This document shows, one piece after another, positions 60,834 to 64,000 of a DNA stretch of 64,000 nucleotides (the stretch's first letter is position 1; each line of letters starts with the position of its first letter). The translations under genes were made by a program, and so were the position numbers. The notes below the pieces were generated by a model that saw only the letters and a program-made list of their open reading frames with translations, was not told where the DNA came from and did not search any database. Source of the DNA: an uncultured Oscillospiraceae bacterium (GTDB taxonomy: Bacteria; Bacillota; Clostridia; Oscillospirales; Oscillospiraceae); NCBI GenBank assembly GCA_934512135.1, contig CAKSWT010000016.1, positions 1 to 64,000 of the forward strand. Reading direction: 5' to 3'.

Positions 60834-60859
60834 GGAAACTTTTTGCGCAAACCTGCGTC
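60834..60859 (+). promoter_or_regulatory. ECF-sigma-type promoter
   Basis: GGAAAC (60834-60839), exactly 16 nt, then CGTC (60856-60859), the spacing and sequence class of SigW/SigM-like ECF promoters, 41 nt before the DUF4349 ATG. A vegetative TTGACA just upstream has no matching -10. Confidence 0.6.
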
Positions 60860-60900
60860 TAATCCAGTAGAACCACACTTCAAAAAAAGGAGGAATCCCC

Positions 60901-61917
60901 ATGAAAAAGAGCGTTCCTTGTATCAGTCTGCTTTTGATTTTGTCTCTGCTTCTTTCCGGCTGCGGCGCCTCTGCGAGCAAGGCCGCGGCGGATGCCCCCA
61001 TGAACATGGCCCTGGGCGGCGGCGACTATGATATGGCGGCCCCCCAGGAGGAGGACGCTATATGGGACACGGAAGCCGAGTATCCCATGGAGCCGAAATC
61101 GGAGCCAAACCCGGAACCATCGTCCGGAGCCGGGCTGCTGGCAGGCACAGGCCTCTCCGGCAGTGATCTGGCGGAGAAAATCATCTATTCCGCCTCTGCG
61201 GACCTGGAAACCCTGGATTTCGACGCCAGTGTCCAGACCCTCTATGACCTGATGGACCAGTATGGGGCTTTCCTGGAGAATTCTTCTCTCCATGACAGCC
61301 AGCTGCTCTACGACGACGGCTACCGCAGTGGCAGCTTCACCCTCCGTGTCCCCCAGGCGCACTACGCCGACCTTACCGGAGCTCTGGACCAGGTGGGCCA
61401 TGTGATTTATCTTGGCAGCTTTGCCGACAATATCACCGCCCAGTACACCGACACGCAGTCCCGGCTGGCTGCCTATGAGACCGAGGAGCAGCGGCTGCTG
61501 GAGATTATGGCCCAGGCGGAGACCGTCGAGGACCTGATTTCCCTGGAAAGCCGGCTCAGTGAGATCCGCTATCAAAAGGAATCTCTCACCTCCCAGCTTC
61601 AGAACTGGGACAATCAGGTTTCCTACAGCACCGTCACCCTGAGCCTCCAGGAGGTTCGGGACCTGACCCCGGAGCCTGAGGAGGAGCGCACCTACTGGCA
61701 GCAGGTGGGCGACGGCTTCCTGGCCACAATCCACTGGATGGGCCGGGCAGGCAAGACCCTGTTCCGGGTATTTGTGGCGGCACTGCCCATTCTTCTGCCC
61801 CTGGCTGTGATTGTTCTGGTGGTGGTGCTTCTGTGCCTGCGGAAAAAGCGGCAGACCAAGCGGCGGCAGGCCGAAGCCCGGTCTGCGAAGTCTCCCGATG
61901 GGGGCAGTGACACATAA
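60901..61917 (+). CDS. DUF4349 lipoprotein
   Basis: The 338-residue protein has a lipoprotein signal (LLILSLLLSGCGAS). A Glu/Pro-rich linker is followed by a DUF4349 domain (IIYSASADLETLDFDASVQT, GSFTLRVPQAHYADLTGALD, then a coiled coil ESRLSEIRYQKESLTSQLQN), and a C-terminal membrane helix (FVAALPILLPLAVIVLVVVL) with a basic tail. It is anchored at both ends in the envelope. DUF4349 proteins are of unknown function; the ECF-like promoter suggests envelope-stress control. The GNAT gene starts right after its stop. Confidence 0.88.
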   Translation: MKKSVPCISLLLILSLLLSGCGASASKAAADAPMNMALGGGDYDMAAPQEEDAIWDTEAEYPMEPKSEPNPEPSSGAGLLAGTGLSGSDLAEKIIYSASADLETLDFDASVQTLYDLMDQYGAFLENSSLHDSQLLYDDGYRSGSFTLRVPQAHYADLTGALDQVGHVIYLGSFADNITAQYTDTQSRLAAYETEEQRLLEIMAQAETVEDLISLESRLSEIRYQKESLTSQLQNWDNQVSYSTVTLSLQEVRDLTPEPEEERTYWQQVGDGFLATIHWMGRAGKTLFRVFVAALPILLPLAVIVLVVVLLCLRKKRQTKRRQAEARSAKSPDGGSDT

Positions 61918-62412
61918 ATGAAGTTTTCCTTTACTCCTGCCTCCCAGGAAATGCTGCCGGAGCTGCTGGGGCTGTGCCGCCGGGCCGCCCAAGCCCCCGG
62001 CAGCCACTGGGACGATCAGTACCCCAATCTAGAGATTCTCCAGTCGGACCTTCGGCAGCAGGCGCTCTACCGCATTGACTCCTCGGAGAAAGCCCCCATG
62101 GGGCTGATTTCCATGGGCCGCATTGGGGAGCAGAATGACCTTCCCTGGCCCGATGAGGAGGCCCGCGCCTGCGAAATGTCCCGGTTTGGACTGGACCCGG
62201 CCTATCAGGGGCAGGGGCTGGGCGGCGTCATTTTTCTGGCGGCAGCTCGGCATTGCTTTGCCCAGGGCTTTGGGAGCATCCGCTTTCTGGTCTGCACCCA
62301 GGATCAGCGGCTCCGGCGGCTCTACGCCCGCTGCGGCGCCCAACACATTGGTCATCAATTTCTCTACGGCCTGGACTTTGAACAGTATCTGCTGACACCC
62401 CAGAGTCTGTGA
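61918..62412 (+). CDS. GNAT family N-acetyltransferase
   Basis: The 164-residue acetyltransferase has the cofactor motif FGLDPAYQGQGLGGVIFLAA (R/Q-x-x-G-x-G: QGQGLG) and RLYARCGAQHIGHQFLYGLD near the C-terminus. Its ATG follows the DUF4349 stop with no gap (TAA then ATG), so the two are translationally coupled. Substrate unknown. It precedes a separately promoted peptidase gene. Confidence 0.87.
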   Translation: MKFSFTPASQEMLPELLGLCRRAAQAPGSHWDDQYPNLEILQSDLRQQALYRIDSSEKAPMGLISMGRIGEQNDLPWPDEEARACEMSRFGLDPAYQGQGLGGVIFLAAARHCFAQGFGSIRFLVCTQDQRLRRLYARCGAQHIGHQFLYGLDFEQYLLTPQSL

Positions 62413-62443
62413 ATTTGTTGCCGTTTTGTTTCCACCTTGTTCC

Positions 62444-62472
62444 TTTACATGGCCCCGTTTCTCCCGTATACT
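62444..62472 (+). promoter_or_regulatory. Promoter of the SLH/M15 peptidase gene
   Basis: TTTACA (62444-62449), 17-nt spacer and TATACT (62467-62472), 36 nt before the ATG. Confidence 0.7.
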
Positions 62473-62507
62473 TAAGGTATCGAATTGTATACAGGAGGAG
62501 ACTTACC

Positions 62508-63722
62508 ATGGAGCATTCGAAAAGACGGCTTGGGGCCGTGTGCACGCTGATTCTGTGCTGCCTATGCTGGACCTTGAACGTCTTTGCCTACGGAGATGTC
62601 CAGGAGGACAGCTGGTACGCCCAGGCAGTGGACTATGTGACGGAGCACGGCCTGTTTCAGGGCACGGAGGAGGATCTGTTCTCCCCGGAGGCATCCATGA
62701 CCCGGGCCATGTTTGTGACGGTGCTCTGCCGGGCGGACAACGGGGACCGGGACACCTACCCCGACGCCGGCTTCACCGACGTGCCCCCTGACGCCTACTA
62801 TACCCAGTGCGTCAACTGGGGAAAGGCCCGTGATCTGGTGAAGGGCACCGAGGACACCCTGTTCAGCCCGGACGACCCGGTGAGCCGGGAGCAGATCTGC
62901 ACCCTAATCTCCCGGTATACAGACTACCTGGGCTTCCAGCTTCCGGCCGACCAGGCCCCCGCCGTCTTTACCGACGGCGGCTCCATCAGCGAATACGCCC
63001 AAGCGGCTGTGACGGCCTGCCAGGCCGCCGGGCTGGTAAACGGCTATCCCGAAGGGGATTTCCGGCCCCAGGCCTCCGCCACCCGGGCAGAGGTTGCCAC
63101 CATCTTCTTCCGGCTGGGAACGCTGCTGGAGGCGGCGGGCTATTCCGTCGGACCGGACCGGGTGGATTCCGGGGACTGGCGGCTGATGCTGGTAAATCGC
63201 TGGAATCCTATTCCCGAGGGGTATGTGGACACCATTTCCCTGGTGGACACCCCCTGGGGCGAGGCTGTGGACGCCAGAATGTATGAGGACTGCATGGCCA
63301 TGATGCAGGGTCTGGATGACGCCGGAATCTACGCCTACATCGACTCCGGCTTCCGCTCCAACTCCATTCAGGAATACCTGTTTAACCGGAAGGTAAACCA
63401 GTACATATCCTACGGCTACTCCTACGGGGAGGCCCAGGAGGCGGCAGAGCAGTGGGTGGCCCGCCCGGGCACCAGCGAGCACGAGATCGGCCTGGCGCTG
63501 GACATCAGCATGTACGCCGACAACGCCGACACCGTCCACTGGTGGCTGTCCCAGCACGCCTGGGAATACGGCTTCATTTACCGCTATCCCGCCGACAAGG
63601 AGTCCGTCACCGGCGTACATCAAGAGCCCTGGCACTACCGCTATGTGGGCAGGGAGTACGCCAAGCGCATCTACGACTCCGGCCTGACCTTGGAGGAGTT
63701 TTTGGCCCAGTACACCGCCTGA
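62508..63722 (+). CDS. SLH-domain M15 D,D-carboxypeptidase (VanY-like)
   Basis: The 404-residue secreted protein has a signal peptide (LGAVCTLILCCLCWTLNVFA), then three SLH modules (AVDYVTEHGLFQGTEEDLFS; NWGKARDLVKGTEDTLFSPD; TACQAAGLVNGYPEGDFRPQ). An M15B peptidase domain runs from about residue 235: YIDSGFRSNSIQEYLF, GTSEHEIGLALDI and HQEPWHYRYVG supply the zinc ligands and catalytic residues. SLH modules bind secondary cell-wall polymers; the peptidase trims stem peptides. AGGAGG lies 9 nt before the ATG. Confidence 0.93.
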   Translation: MEHSKRRLGAVCTLILCCLCWTLNVFAYGDVQEDSWYAQAVDYVTEHGLFQGTEEDLFSPEASMTRAMFVTVLCRADNGDRDTYPDAGFTDVPPDAYYTQCVNWGKARDLVKGTEDTLFSPDDPVSREQICTLISRYTDYLGFQLPADQAPAVFTDGGSISEYAQAAVTACQAAGLVNGYPEGDFRPQASATRAEVATIFFRLGTLLEAAGYSVGPDRVDSGDWRLMLVNRWNPIPEGYVDTISLVDTPWGEAVDARMYEDCMAMMQGLDDAGIYAYIDSGFRSNSIQEYLFNRKVNQYISYGYSYGEAQEAAEQWVARPGTSEHEIGLALDISMYADNADTVHWWLSQHAWEYGFIYRYPADKESVTGVHQEPWHYRYVGREYAKRIYDSGLTLEEFLAQYTA

Positions 63723-63790
63723 TTCTCCGGCCAAGTCTCCGGGGCAAAATCCCCGTAAACTCCCGGTCCATATTTCTGCACGAATTGCTC

Positions 63791-63818
63791 AACGCCCTGA
63801 TTTTTCAGGGCGTTTTTT
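63791..63818 (+). terminator. Terminator of the SLH/M15 gene
   Basis: A perfect 10-bp stem (63791-63800 with 63805-63814), TTTT loop, then a T6 run. Confidence 0.92.
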
Positions 63819-63858
63819 CGTCTTTCTGACAAATTTTCACCCCGAGGTGTTTTCCTCC

Positions 63859-63886
63859 TTGACAATACTACGGGATGAAATATAAT
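63859..63886 (+). promoter_or_regulatory. Promoter of the last gene
   Basis: A perfect TTGACA (63859-63864), 16-nt spacer and a perfect TATAAT (63881-63886), with a leader of about 70 nt. Confidence 0.85.
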
Positions 63887-63964
63887 ATGGGTATCCGTGT
63901 CATTTGGCGACTGTGGTCTGCTGGACGGCACGGAAATTTTTTAGGAAAGAACGGGGGAGGATAA

Positions 63965-64000
63965 ATGGCAAAAGAGCTCATTCGTCTCCAGAACGTATCC
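63965..64000 (+). CDS. Start of an ABC transporter ATP-binding gene, possibly potA
   Basis: Twelve codons are visible (MAKELIRLQNVS) after GGGGGAGG with a 4-nt gap. The pattern L-I-x-L-x-N-V-S at the N-terminus is typical of ABC ATPases, and of spermidine/putrescine PotA in clostridia. The frame is open to the window end. Too short for a firm call. Confidence 0.5.
   Translation, partial: MAKELIRLQNVS

Noticed and set aside
1..64000. CRISPR arrays, tRNA or rRNA genes, insertion sequences, prophage
   Set aside because: No regularly spaced direct repeats, cloverleaf sequences, transposase or phage motifs were found in the gaps I read.

Overview
The window comes from the chromosome of a GC-rich, endospore-forming member of the Clostridia, most likely an Oscillospiraceae-type gut bacterium. 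This placement is inferred from gene content and composition. The lines of evidence are AGGAGG-type ribosome binding sites throughout, sporulation genes (spmA, spmB, spoVAC), a MurE with the DNPR motif for meso-diaminopimelate, a single-copy dcw cluster without ftsA, and the Firmicutes-like order tRNA methylase - rsmI - convergent abrB-like gene. No phage, transposase, CRISPR array, rRNA or tRNA was seen.

Layout. 1-3.7 kb: a partial sugar-isomerase-like gene divergent from a LysR regulator, then a GNAT acetyltransferase and a metallo-beta-lactamase-fold protein. 3.9-6.8 kb (minus): a DUF3089-like hydrolase, a TIGR01212 radical SAM protein and a membrane protein. 6.9-19.3 kb (minus): the division and cell-wall cluster, in transcription order mraZ, rsmH, ftsL, a two-PASTA class B PBP, murE, murF, mraY, ftsW, murG, ftsQ, then ftsZ with its own promoter. 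19.4-21.7 kb (minus): two sugar-type ABC permeases behind a long structured leader. 22-24.3 kb: a ClpC-type ATPase. 24.4-28.6 kb: ferredoxin, RNA methylases, an AbrB-like regulator, spmAB and a DUF1934 gene. 28.6-33.3 kb: murI and ddl, a hypothetical gene, tdk, spoVAC and an unrecognised membrane protein.

33.4-49.3 kb (minus): one uninterrupted S10-spc-alpha superoperon from rpsJ to rplQ, including secY, adk, map, a KOW protein, infA, rpmJ and rpoA. Its roughly 260-nt leader carries a terminator-like hairpin. 49.3-51.3 kb: a small membrane protein and an archaeal/eukaryotic-type proS. 51.4-55.7 kb (minus): a membrane-stress-like cluster of XpaC, TelA, LemA, TPM and acyltransferase proteins. 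55.9-57.8 kb: ilvA and rpe. 58-64 kb: envelope genes, namely a lipoprotein, a beta-helix protein with a Gly-Gly-Pro tract, a DUF4349 lipoprotein behind an ECF-sigma-like promoter, a GNAT enzyme, an SLH-anchored M15 peptidase and the start of an ABC ATPase gene.

The most unusual signal is non-coding. Hairpin-rich elements that begin TTGAG and end TTGAC(A) directly follow gene ends at four places (about 26.3, 31.1, 57.8 and 60.8 kb). The largest is about 200 bp and sits between two identical 31-bp terminator copies. Other leads are a hairpin that buries the spoVAC ribosome binding site, the structured leader of the orphan permeases, the S10 leader, and a signal-less beta-helix/GGP protein.
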